Assembly (NCBI GenBank): GCA_944376035.1
Contig: CALWBJ010000169.1
Coordinates: forward strand, 1-5,609
Source: an uncultured Clostridia bacterium
GTDB lineage: Bacteria > Bacillota > Clostridia > Christensenellales > Borkfalkiaceae
DNA length: 5,609 bases
Reading direction: 5' to 3'
Below are positions 1 through 5,562 of this stretch, in pieces (positions within the stretch are counted from its first letter, which is position 1; each line of letters opens with the position of its first letter). The position numbers were made by a program, and so were the translations under genes. The notes below the pieces were generated by a model, which saw nothing but the letters and a program-made list of their open reading frames with translations, was not told the DNA's origin and searched no databases.

Positions 1-498
1 GTTCAGAATATCCGCCGTCGATGCCGAAATATGCGCATATATATTAAGATAAGTACCCTCGCAGCCCTGATTTTTACGAATAAGCGACTTTTCCGTAATG
101 AGATATGAAACCATTGCATTACTGTCAAAATCGCCTTTTTTATATGTAAGATACATATCGCGGTTAAGTTCGTCATCCAATAATTTACCGCCCGCAAAAC
201 CGCTCGGCCAGCCGTTTTCGTCGTATGCCCAACTGTCCATTCCCGTTTCTTTACCCGCTTTAAGGCAGGCGTTTATACACTCAAACCAGTCTTCTCCGAG
301 ATACTCGGTTCTAAGTCCTCCGCGGGCATGCATGAAGTATCCCCCGAATCCCTGACTTTTCATCCACTTGATCTGCTAGGTAAGTTCACACGGTTCAAGT
401 TTATCGTTCCACGACCAGAAAGGTATACTGCGGTATTCGTTAATGCCGGTATTTTTCAGTCTTTCCGTTATACTTTCCTTTAACTCTTTACTTCCCAT
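1..498 (-). pseudogene. 5' part of a GH106/GH2-like glycoside hydrolase gene, interrupted by an in-frame TAG and cut by the window edge
   Basis: Read on the minus strand from ATG 498-496, the frame gives 166 codons to the window edge with a single stop, TAG at 378-376 (codon 41). On both sides the protein looks like one continuous enzyme: PFWSWNDKLEP at residues 26-36, then after the stop QIKWM, GYFMHARGGL (about 54-63), YLGEEWF and AYDENGWPSGFAGG (about 91-104). From memory, this pattern starts the TIM-barrel of large bacterial glycosidases annotated as GH106-like alpha-L-rhamnosidases or GH2-related hydrolases. I infer the family and cannot name the substrate. No signal peptide is visible, so the enzyme would be cytoplasmic. 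The start is supported by GGAG nine bases upstream and a strong promoter further up. The first Met after the stop is codon 46 (363-361), but restarting there would lose the conserved PFWSWN strand and no clear ribosome site precedes it. A recent nonsense mutation, an assembly or sequencing error, or true suppression are all possible. Confidence is good for a hydrolase fragment and moderate for pseudogene status. Confidence 0.68.
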
Positions 499-503
499 AA
501 AAT

Positions 504-511
504 CTCTCTCC
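504..511 (-). promoter_or_regulatory. Ribosome binding site of the glycoside hydrolase gene
   Basis: The minus strand reads GGAGAGAG here. The GGAG (511-508) lies nine bases before ATG 498. This good Shine-Dalgarno fixes the start of the broken hydrolase upstream of its premature stop and argues that the N-terminal segment was once translated as part of the protein. Confidence 0.7.
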
Positions 512-567
512 GTTAAATATTAAAATATGGTATAAATAAATTTCTCGGTTTTTTAATATAAAAAATA

Positions 568-583
568 ATTACAGTAATGTAAT
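568..583. repeat. Short palindrome in the hydrolase leader, possible operator
   Basis: The plus strand reads ATTAC-A-GTAAT (568-578), followed directly by a further GTAAT (579-583). It lies about 30-45 bases downstream of the predicted transcription start of the hydrolase, a place where a repressor could block elongation. In such A+T-rich DNA a palindrome this short can arise by chance, so the operator role is speculative. Confidence 0.25.
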
Positions 584-620
584 AAAAAAAATCATAACCC
601 GATTTAGGTCAATTATATTT

Positions 621-649
621 ATTATATAAAACATTGTAAATATTTTCAA
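621..649 (-). promoter_or_regulatory. Sigma-A type promoter of the glycoside hydrolase gene
   Basis: On the minus strand TTGAAA (649-644) is followed, after exactly 17 bases, by TATAAT (626-621). That is a perfect -10 and a 5-of-6 -35 at ideal spacing. Transcription would start near 614, giving a leader of about 115 bases before ATG 498. This is the best promoter match in the window, although A+T richness raises the chance rate of the -10 alone. Confidence 0.6.
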
Positions 650-751
650 GCCCTTTTTAAATAAAATAAAGACTAAAATTTTAAATTAAAATTAAAGCAA
701 AATCAAATTTATAATTTAAACGAAAAATAACGTAACTCCGATTATAAAATC

Positions 752-793
752 AATTACGGGCTGCCCCGTATTCATGCGGGGCAGCCCGTAATT
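752..793 (-). terminator. Long perfect hairpin, probable terminator of the yajC/TIGR04086-side transcript
   Basis: Bases 752-768 pair perfectly with 777-793, a 17-bp stem with a GC-rich core (GGGCTGCCCCG) and an 8-base loop. It begins 86 bases after the TIGR04086-type stop codon. In the minus direction it is followed by a modest T-rich stretch (TTGATTTTATAAT). The plus side is also T-rich from about 800 on, so it could stop transcription both ways. It separates the housekeeping genes from the hydrolase gene, which has its own promoter further on. Confidence 0.7.
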
Positions 794-879
794 ATATATC
801 TTTTTCCTTTTATATTTTTTTACTTTTATGTTTTCTTATATATCTTTTTTCTTTAATTTTGATTGCTTTTATAAATAAA

Positions 880-1266
880 TCAACTGTCTTTTTTTACGTT
901 GACAGAGATTATTCCGCTGAGTATTCCCGCCGCCGCGCAGAAAAGTAAATCTATAATAAAGGGAAATCCGAAATTAAGGCTTCCGCCCAAAAGCGAAAAT
1001 ACAAGATAAACCAATATTGTCGATAATATGCCGACAAGTCCGCCTTTAAGAAATCCCAAAGACCCTTTAAGCGCAAAGAAACACCCGACGAATACCGCAA
1101 TAACCTTTATGAATTGATTGACGGGTTTGATTACTTTCTCGCCGAGCGAAGCAACTTTTATAACTAACGCAAATATCAGTATTCCTACAAGAACAAATAT
1201 GAGCGCTATTACAGTACCTTTCAATACCGAAAGAAAAAAATCGGCTTTGTTTTTAGTTTCTTCCAT
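880..1266 (-). CDS. Small four-helix membrane protein, TIGR04086 family
   Basis: A 128-residue protein, nearly all hydrophobic. A short charged N-terminus (MEETKNKAD) is followed by likely membrane helices at about 12-36, 46-66, 70-93 and 99-122, and the tail ends KKDS. Length, four-helix layout and position immediately after yajC match the TIGR04086 family of uncharacterised Firmicutes membrane proteins. I assign the family from pattern and context and know of no demonstrated function. The reading frame ends in TGA. The only usable start is ATG 1266: there is no other Met in the protein. That start directly follows an eight-U terminator tract, so there is no ordinary Shine-Dalgarno; only GGGG at 1278-1275, the base of the terminator stem, lies at a suitable distance. 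Expression probably depends on read-through of the terminator. A structural or accessory role in the membrane near the Sec system is possible but unproven. Confidence 0.8.
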   Translation of the reverse strand: MEETKNKADFFLSVLKGTVIALIFVLVGILIFALVIKVASLGEKVIKPVNQFIKVIAVFVGCFFALKGSLGFLKGGLVGILSTILVYLVFSLLGGSLNFGFPFIIDLLFCAAAGILSGIISVNVKKDS

Positions 1267-1305
1267 AAAAAAAACCCCGCATGCTTTTTGTATAAAGTAT
1301 GCGGG
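1267..1305 (-). terminator. Intrinsic terminator between yajC and the TIGR04086-type gene, ending at the start codon
   Basis: On the minus strand, bases 1305-1294 pair with 1287-1276: a 7-bp outer stem (CCCGCAT/ATGCGGG), one A-C mismatch, then CTTT/AAAG, with a 6-base loop. Eight T residues (1274-1267) follow at once and the next base is the A of ATG 1266. Stem plus U-tract is a textbook Rho-independent terminator in the direction of transcription. The position suggests either termination of yajC mRNA with some read-through, or an attenuator for the downstream gene. Confidence 0.75.
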
Positions 1306-1322
1306 ATAATTTCTTATTATGA

Positions 1323-1328
1323 ATTATA
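1323..1328 (-). promoter_or_regulatory. Possible -10 element upstream of the terminator/TIGR04086 gene
   Basis: The minus strand has a perfect TATAAT here, preceded by TTTGGT, close to an extended -10. No good -35 stands at 16-18 bases; the nearest TTGACA-like hexamer (TTTACA) is 23 bases away. If real, the transcript would begin near 1316 and run straight into the terminator hairpin before reaching the coding region. The A+T-rich setting makes a chance match likely. Confidence 0.25.
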
Positions 1329-1399
1329 ACCAAATTTTTATCGGGAAAATTTGTAAAAATTAAAATTTTCGCAATATTTCCCTTTATTAAATTATAAAA

Positions 1400-1888
1400 T
1401 TATATTTCGTCAGTGTGTTTTTTAGATTTTCTTGTTTTTTTAGCCTTTTCTTCGGTTTTATCGTCTTCTTTAACAACCGCCTCTTCCGAAGAAGTATCTT
1501 CCGCCTTATTTTCGGTCGCTTCGGCAGGTTTACTTTCCGTCTTTCCTTCCGCAGGAGCAGCCGCATTTACGGGAGCGGTCTGATAAATTGCGCCTCTATC
1601 GAATTTCAGATAAGACTTATTGTTCTCCGAACCCGTTTCAATAACTATAGTATTTTCAGCCTCGTTTATCTCCACAAGATAACCGCAAACTCCGCCGATT
1701 GTCTTGATCTTATCGCCTATCCTCATGGCGTTAAGCATATTCTGCGCTTCTTTCTGTTTTTTCTTGCCGGAAATGCTCTGCCATACAAAAAGTCCGATTA
1801 TCGCGACAACGAGAACTATCATTATGATAATAGTACCTGCATTGCTGCCGCCGTTGGTCGCTTCGTCAGCCAATAAATTCCAAATCAT
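1400..1888 (-). CDS. yajC: YajC, accessory subunit of the Sec preprotein translocase
   Basis: YajC is a small single-span membrane protein associated with SecD-SecF and SecYEG; its exact role is still unclear. This copy has 162 residues. A short N-terminus is followed by one membrane helix (about 18-36), a basic stretch (KKKQK, 42-46), and then the family core: MRIGDKIKTIGGVCG at about 55-69, IVIETG at 81-86 and FDRGAI at 96-101. Residues from about 105 to the end form an Ala/Glu/Lys-rich, probably disordered tail. E. coli YajC is about 110 residues, so the extra length is all tail. The start ATG 1888 is set by AGGAG nine bases upstream, and the stop is TAA. The gene follows tgt after 149 bases, as in many bacteria (queA-tgt-yajC), but secD and secF do not follow it here. 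It appears to have its own promoter (1928-1956) and terminator (1267-1305). Confidence 0.93.
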   Translation of the reverse strand: MIWNLLADEATNGGSNAGTIIIMIVLVVAIIGLFVWQSISGKKKQKEAQNMLNAMRIGDKIKTIGGVCGYLVEINEAENTIVIETGSENNKSYLKFDRGAIYQTAPVNAAAPAEGKTESKPAEATENKAEDTSSEEAVVKEDDKTEEKAKKTRKSKKHTDEI

Positions 1889-1897
1889 TTTTATATT

Positions 1898-1902
1898 CTC
1901 CT
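1898..1902 (-). promoter_or_regulatory. Ribosome binding site of yajC
   Basis: AGGAG on the minus strand (1902-1898), nine bases before ATG 1888. It is the strongest Shine-Dalgarno in the window and settles the yajC start. Confidence 0.8.
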
Positions 1903-1927
1903 ATATTGATTTTTAAGTATATTGTTT

Positions 1928-1956
1928 ATTGTAAATTATTTTTATCCGAAAATCAA
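1928..1956 (-). promoter_or_regulatory. Likely sigma-A promoter of yajC
   Basis: TTGATT (1956-1951) and TACAAT (1933-1928) on the minus strand are separated by exactly 17 bases, matching 4 of 6 and 5 of 6 consensus positions. Transcription would start near 1921, about 33 bases before ATG 1888, with the ribosome site inside that leader. Read-through from tgt may also supply yajC. Confidence 0.5.
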
Positions 1957-2037
1957 GCGTTTAACCCAAAATTTACTCTTGGGAGGTAAAAATTTACAAT
2001 TTTTCAATCAAAATACCGCGATTAAAGTTTTTTACTC

Positions 2038-3165
2038 TTAAAATTGCTTATATGTGCCAGCGGTTTTAGCATAAAATTCTTTTACGAAATCGGTAAAATA
2101 ACCGCCTATAATCGCGTTTCTCATATCGCGCATAAGTTTATTAAGATATGTTATGTTGTGAAGGCTGAGCATCATACCGCCGAGCATTTCGTTTACGTTT
2201 ATAAGATGTCTTAAATACGCCTTTGTATAATTTCTGCAAGCGTAGCAATTGCATTCAGGGTCGAGCGGAGTAAAATCTTCTTTATAAGCGCCGTTTCTTA
2301 CAACCACCTTTCCCGTGCTCGTGAGGGCAGTTCCGTTTCTTCCGACTCTCGTGGCGAGTACACAGTCGAACATATCTATACCGCGTTTAACGCCTTCCAC
2401 AAGACAGTCGGGACTTCCTACCCCCATAAGGTATCTCGGAACATTCGCAGGATAGTTTTCAAGCATTCCGTCCATTATCTCATACATAATATTTTTGGGT
2501 TCGCCCACCGAAAGCCCGCCTATGGCTATCCCGTATTTTGCATAAGGCAAGGTCTCTTTTAAACTTACAGCGCGTAAATCTTTAAAGACGTTACCCTGAA
2601 CTATGGGGAAAAGTGCCTGATTATCGTTTTTATGAACGTTATAACATCTGTCAAGCCATTTGAGCGTACGTTCCATGGCGGTTTTTGACTGAGCGTAGTC
2701 CGCGCCGTAAGGCGAACACTGGTCAAACGCCATTATTATATCCGAGCCGAGATTGTTCTGTATCTCTATAGCCTTTTCGGGAGTTATAAAATGCAGGCTT
2801 CCGTCGACATGCGAATTGAAATAGACGCCGTCGTCCTTGATTTTATTAAGTTTTGCGAGCGAAAAAACCTGAAATCCGCCGCTGTCGGTGAGAATAGGTC
2901 TGTCCCACGCCATAAACTTATGAAGTCCGCCGGCATCTTTTATAAGCCCGTCGCCGGGGCGCATATAAAGATGGTAGGTATTTGCAAGAATTATCTGAGA
3001 CCCCGCTTCTTTAAGGTCTTTTGGCATAACACCTTTTACAGTAGCCTGCGTCCCGACCGCCATATAAGTCGGCGTTTCTATATCACCGTGAGGCGTGTGC
3101 AGAATCCCCGCTCTTGCCCCCGTAGCCGCGTCCTGTTTAATTGTTTCGTAATAAAATTTTTCCAT
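2038..3165 (-). CDS. tgt: Queuine/preQ1 tRNA-ribosyltransferase (bacterial Tgt)
   Basis: Tgt swaps the guanine at position 34 of tRNAs with GUN anticodons (Asp, Asn, His, Tyr) for 7-aminomethyl-7-deazaguanine (preQ1), the committed tRNA step of queuosine synthesis in the cytoplasm. The 375-residue protein has normal full length and all expected signatures of the TIM-barrel family. TDSGGFQVFSL (93-103) contains the general acid/base Asp94. MAFDQC (145-150) and IVQGN (188-192) contribute base recognition. IGGLSVGE (215-222) is the bacterial-type preQ1 pocket loop. MFDCVLATR (265-273) holds the nucleophile Asp267. Zinc is bound by Cys305, Cys307, Cys310 and His336 in the CxCxxC...H site. It ends in TAA and sits 117 bases downstream of queA. 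ATG 3165 is the only sensible start, as MEKFYYETIKQD leads straight into the family's N-terminal strand. The bases before it contain no purine-rich ribosome site. The A+T-only spacer has -10-like hexamers but no persuasive promoter, so co-transcription with queA is likely. Confidence 0.97.
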   Translation of the reverse strand: MEKFYYETIKQDAATGARAGILHTPHGDIETPTYMAVGTQATVKGVMPKDLKEAGSQIILANTYHLYMRPGDGLIKDAGGLHKFMAWDRPILTDSGGFQVFSLAKLNKIKDDGVYFNSHVDGSLHFITPEKAIEIQNNLGSDIIMAFDQCSPYGADYAQSKTAMERTLKWLDRCYNVHKNDNQALFPIVQGNVFKDLRAVSLKETLPYAKYGIAIGGLSVGEPKNIMYEIMDGMLENYPANVPRYLMGVGSPDCLVEGVKRGIDMFDCVLATRVGRNGTALTSTGKVVVRNGAYKEDFTPLDPECNCYACRNYTKAYLRHLINVNEMLGGMMLSLHNITYLNKLMRDMRNAIIGGYFTDFVKEFYAKTAGTYKQF

Positions 3166-3281
3166 TATTCAAAATTTTTATAATATATTTTTTTAAATTT
3201 ATATGATTTTTATCGTTTATAGTATTCAGTTTTAATTTTTATAATGTTATTAAAGACATAACTATATATTTTTGTATGACT

Positions 3282-4304
3282 CTAATAAATAAACATGGCG
3301 TCTCCGAAAGAGAAAAATCTGTATTGCTCTTTTACCGCGAGATTATATAATTCCAGCGTCTTTTCTCTCGATGAAAACGCCGACACAAGCATAATCAAAG
3401 TAGACTTCGGTAAATGGAAATTAGTTATGAGCGCGTCCACGCATTTGAATTTATAAGGCGGATAAATAAAAATTTCGGTATTCGCCTTAACGGGACGTAC
3501 AAAGCCGTTCTCGTCCGCCGCGCTTTCCAAGGTACGCACGCAGGTAGTACCCGTCGCTATAACTCGCCTGCCTTCCTTTTTCGCTCTGTTTATTTTTTCC
3601 GCCGCCTCTTCGCTTATTTCATAATATTCCGAATGCATGTGGTGAGATGTTATATCGTCGGTCTTAACAGGTCGGAAAGTACCGAGTCCGACATGAAGAA
3701 GCACGTCCGCTATATCAACGCCCATTTCTCTTATACGCCCGAGCAAATCGTCTGTAAAATGCAGTCCCGCGGTTGGCGCGGCGGCAGAGCCGTCCACCTT
3801 GGCGTAAACAGTCTGATATCTTTCCTTATCTTTAAGTTTTTCGGTTATATAAGGCGGAAGCGGCATTTCTCCTATACGTGAAATAATATCTTCAAAAACG
3901 CCGTTAAACACAAACCTTACCATACGGCTGCCCGCTTCTTCCACCACGCTTAAAACTTCGAGCGATAACTCTTCGTTCACGGTAAGAACTGTGCCCGGTT
4001 TTGCTTTTCTGCCGGGTTTTACAAGCACTTCCCAATCGGTAAGATTAAATCTTTTAAGTAGCAATATCTCCACTTTTCCGCCGTTTTCGGTATAGCCGAA
4101 AAGCCTTGCGGGAAGGACTCGGGTATTGTTTCTTACAAGCAAGTCGCCGCTTTTAAGATATTTGGTTATGTCGCAAAAATGTTCGTGATAAACCTTATCG
4201 TTTTTTCTGTCGTATACCAAAAGCCTTGAAGAATCGCGCGGAGTTACAGGCGTCTGCGCGATCAGTCTTTCAGGTAAATAATAATCAAAATCACTTGTCT
4301 TCAT
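3282..4304 (-). CDS. queA: S-adenosylmethionine:tRNA ribosyltransferase-isomerase QueA
   Basis: QueA transfers and isomerises the ribosyl part of S-adenosylmethionine onto preQ1 in tRNA, giving epoxyqueuosine, the step after Tgt. The protein has 340 residues, normal for the family. Signatures in order: YYLPERLIAQTPVTPRD (8-24), DLLVRNNTRVLPARL (54-68), GEMPLPPYI (145-153), YQTVYAK followed by APTAGLHFT (163-184), GLGTFRPV (206-213), MHSEYY (223-228), ATGTTCVRTLES (250-261), TNFHLPKSTLIMLVSAF (294-310) and the closing YRFFSFGDAMFI. One oddity is IYPPY (280-284), where the E. coli enzyme has PGY. The gene ends in TAG, which shows that TAG works as a stop in this genome. It begins 151 bases after ruvB, beyond a strong terminator, so it probably starts its own transcript together with tgt. 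Only a weak ribosome site (GAGATA) lies before ATG 4304. Confidence 0.97.
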   Translation of the reverse strand: MKTSDFDYYLPERLIAQTPVTPRDSSRLLVYDRKNDKVYHEHFCDITKYLKSGDLLVRNNTRVLPARLFGYTENGGKVEILLLKRFNLTDWEVLVKPGRKAKPGTVLTVNEELSLEVLSVVEEAGSRMVRFVFNGVFEDIISRIGEMPLPPYITEKLKDKERYQTVYAKVDGSAAAPTAGLHFTDDLLGRIREMGVDIADVLLHVGLGTFRPVKTDDITSHHMHSEYYEISEEAAEKINRAKKEGRRVIATGTTCVRTLESAADENGFVRPVKANTEIFIYPPYKFKCVDALITNFHLPKSTLIMLVSAFSSREKTLELYNLAVKEQYRFFSFGDAMFIY

Positions 4305-4327
4305 TTAATTTATCTCATAAAGTACAG

Positions 4328-4333
4328 AGTATA
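4328..4333 (-). promoter_or_regulatory. Candidate -10 element for queA-tgt
   Basis: TATACT on the minus strand, 24 bases before ATG 4304, matches 5 of 6 consensus positions. No good -35 stands at 16-18 bases upstream. A promoter somewhere in 4305-4407 is expected, because the ruvB terminator cuts queA off from upstream transcription. This is the best-placed candidate, but the evidence is weak. Confidence 0.3.
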
Positions 4334-4407
4334 TTATTTCTATCGTCGGAAAGATTAAATAACTCTCTATGTTAAATCTGTTGTGTTGTTAAGTTTAATT
4401 TAAATAA

Positions 4408-4450
4408 AACCTAAAAGAAAAATTCCGCCCCGCGCCCCGGCGCGGGGCGG
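4408..4450 (-). terminator. Strong Rho-independent terminator directly after ruvB
   Basis: Bases 4425-4435 pair perfectly with 4440-4450, an 11-bp stem that is all G and C with a 4-base loop. On the minus strand it is followed by AATTTTTCTTTTAGGTTTT (4424-4406), a good U-rich tail. The hairpin starts only five bases after the ruvB stop codon. It should end the ruvAB transcript before queA. Confidence 0.88.
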
Positions 4451-4455
4451 CATAA

Positions 4456-5517
4456 TCATTCGGCATTTTCTTCTTCGGCAGTGGATGTGAACATGGAAAT
4501 CTGCTCGGCTTTACCCGCAGGCATTTTAAGACCTATATGTTCGTATCCTTTTTTTAAGAGTATTCTTCCTCTCGGAGTTCTCGCTATAAAGCCTATCTGC
4601 AACAAATAAGGCTCGTAAACGTCTTCAATAGTGTTCGCGTCCTCGTTTATCGTTGCGGCTATTGTTTCTAAACCGCACGGTCCGCCGTTAAACTTGTCCG
4701 CCATGGCTTTCAACATGTTTATATCGGTGGCGTCGAGCCCCAAAGCGTCTATCCCGAGCATTTTAAGACACATATCCGAATCCGAACGCAGTATTGTATC
4801 GTGCCCCTTTACTATCGAATAATCGCGTACCCTTCTTAAAAGTCTGTTTGCTATACGCGGAGTGCCTCGGCTGCGCTTTGCTATCTCTTGGGCGGCGTCA
4901 TGTTCTATATTTATGTTGAGTTTTTTGGCTGACCGCTCTACTATTTCGGTAAGTTCCGCATCGGAATAGGTTTCTAATCTGCATATAACGCCGAATCTGT
5001 CTCTTAAAGGTGAAGAGAGCATTCCCGCGCGGGTAGTCGCACCCACGAGCGTAAATTTAGGAAGGGGCAACTGCACGTTCTTTGCCGAAGGACCTTTGCC
5101 GATTATAAAATCAAGCGTAAAATCCTCCATAGCGGGATAGAGTATTTCTTCAACGTTATGGTTTAGCCTGTGAATTTCGTCGATAAAAAGCACGTCGTTT
5201 TCGTTAAGGTTTGTAAGTATAGCCGCAAGGTCGCCAGCCCTCTCGATAGCGGGACCGCTCGTAATTTTTATCTGCGTTCCGAGTTCTGCCGCTATTATAT
5301 GCGCAAGCGTTGTTTTACCCAGTCCCGCAGGCCCGTAAAGCAACACATGGTCAAGCGCGTCGCCCCGCATTTTCGCGGCGGCGATAAATACGGCAAGATT
5401 GTCTTTTACCTTGTTTTGTCCGACATACCCATCCATAGACTTTGGCCGAAGTATATTTTCCGCTTCGGTCTCGGCGATATCGGTCGTACTCGTAACAAGT
5501 CTTTCCTCTTCTCTCAT
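4456..5517 (-). CDS. ruvB: Holliday junction branch-migration ATPase RuvB
   Basis: RuvB is the hexameric AAA+ motor that, with RuvA, drives branch migration of Holliday junctions in recombinational repair. The protein is 353 residues, slightly longer than the E. coli enzyme because of its ends. The AAA+ module shows Walker A GPAGLGKT (62-69), Walker B LFIDEIHRL (110-118), sensor 1 GATTRAG (159-165), the arginine finger in LRDRFG (171-176) and sensor 2 in RGTPRIANRLLRR (217-229). The C-terminal winged-helix DNA-binding domain is seen from about 258 on, with NGGPCGLETIA, EPYLLQIGFIARTPRGR and the end of the fold near 325. A short acidic tail follows. The start ATG 5517 is preceded by GGAA at a suitable distance; MREEERLVTS is a typical N-terminus. 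The stop is TGA. Probable ruvA ends 45 bases upstream, so the two are likely co-transcribed, and a strong terminator closes the unit immediately downstream. Confidence 0.97.
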   Translation of the reverse strand: MREEERLVTSTTDIAETEAENILRPKSMDGYVGQNKVKDNLAVFIAAAKMRGDALDHVLLYGPAGLGKTTLAHIIAAELGTQIKITSGPAIERAGDLAAILTNLNENDVLFIDEIHRLNHNVEEILYPAMEDFTLDFIIGKGPSAKNVQLPLPKFTLVGATTRAGMLSSPLRDRFGVICRLETYSDAELTEIVERSAKKLNINIEHDAAQEIAKRSRGTPRIANRLLRRVRDYSIVKGHDTILRSDSDMCLKMLGIDALGLDATDINMLKAMADKFNGGPCGLETIAATINEDANTIEDVYEPYLLQIGFIARTPRGRILLKKGYEHIGLKMPAGKAEQISMFTSTAEEENAE

Positions 5518-5562
5518 AATATTTCCGTCGGTTAAAAAATTTTTTGATTATCTTTAATTGTT

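Larger units (their letters stand above)
499..879. other. 381-bp A+T-rich spacer between the TIGR04086-type gene and the hydrolase gene
   Basis: There is no credible coding frame on either strand. The stretch holds the hairpin at 752-793, a near-consensus promoter at 621-649 that points at the hydrolase, a small palindrome at 568-578 in its leader, and the ribosome site at 504-511. The remainder (about 650-751 and 794-879) is nearly pure A/T with no structure I can interpret. I looked here for the small cysteine-rich SCIFF peptide gene that often follows this gene group in Clostridia and found none. Confidence 0.75.

Noticed and set aside
376..378. Genome-wide reassignment of TAG to an amino acid
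   Set aside because: queA ends in TAG (3284-3282) exactly where the family ends, so TAG acts as a stop in this window.
1343..1382. GGGAAA/TTTCCC stem just after yajC as a riboswitch or antiterminator
   Set aside because: The stem is only 6 bp with a long A/T loop, and I found no segment that convincingly competes with the terminator stem.
1965..1983. CCCAA/TTGGG hairpin between tgt and yajC as a tgt terminator
   Set aside because: A 5-bp stem with a 9-base loop and no clean U-tract is too weak to call.
1415..3881. Several plus-strand open frames of 130-155 codons antisense to yajC, tgt and queA
   Set aside because: They lie wholly inside well-identified minus-strand genes, have no family resemblance, and owe their length to the codon bias of the real genes.
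4305..4407. A possible preQ1 riboswitch ahead of queA-tgt
   Set aside because: I saw no pseudoknot-like C-rich loop with a matching A-rich tail, and these genes act downstream of preQ1. Nothing supports an aptamer.
5534..5545. A6T6 palindrome in the ruvA-ruvB gap as a terminator or operator
   Set aside because: A pure A/T palindrome with no loop cannot form a stable hairpin and is common in such spacers; at most it bends the DNA.
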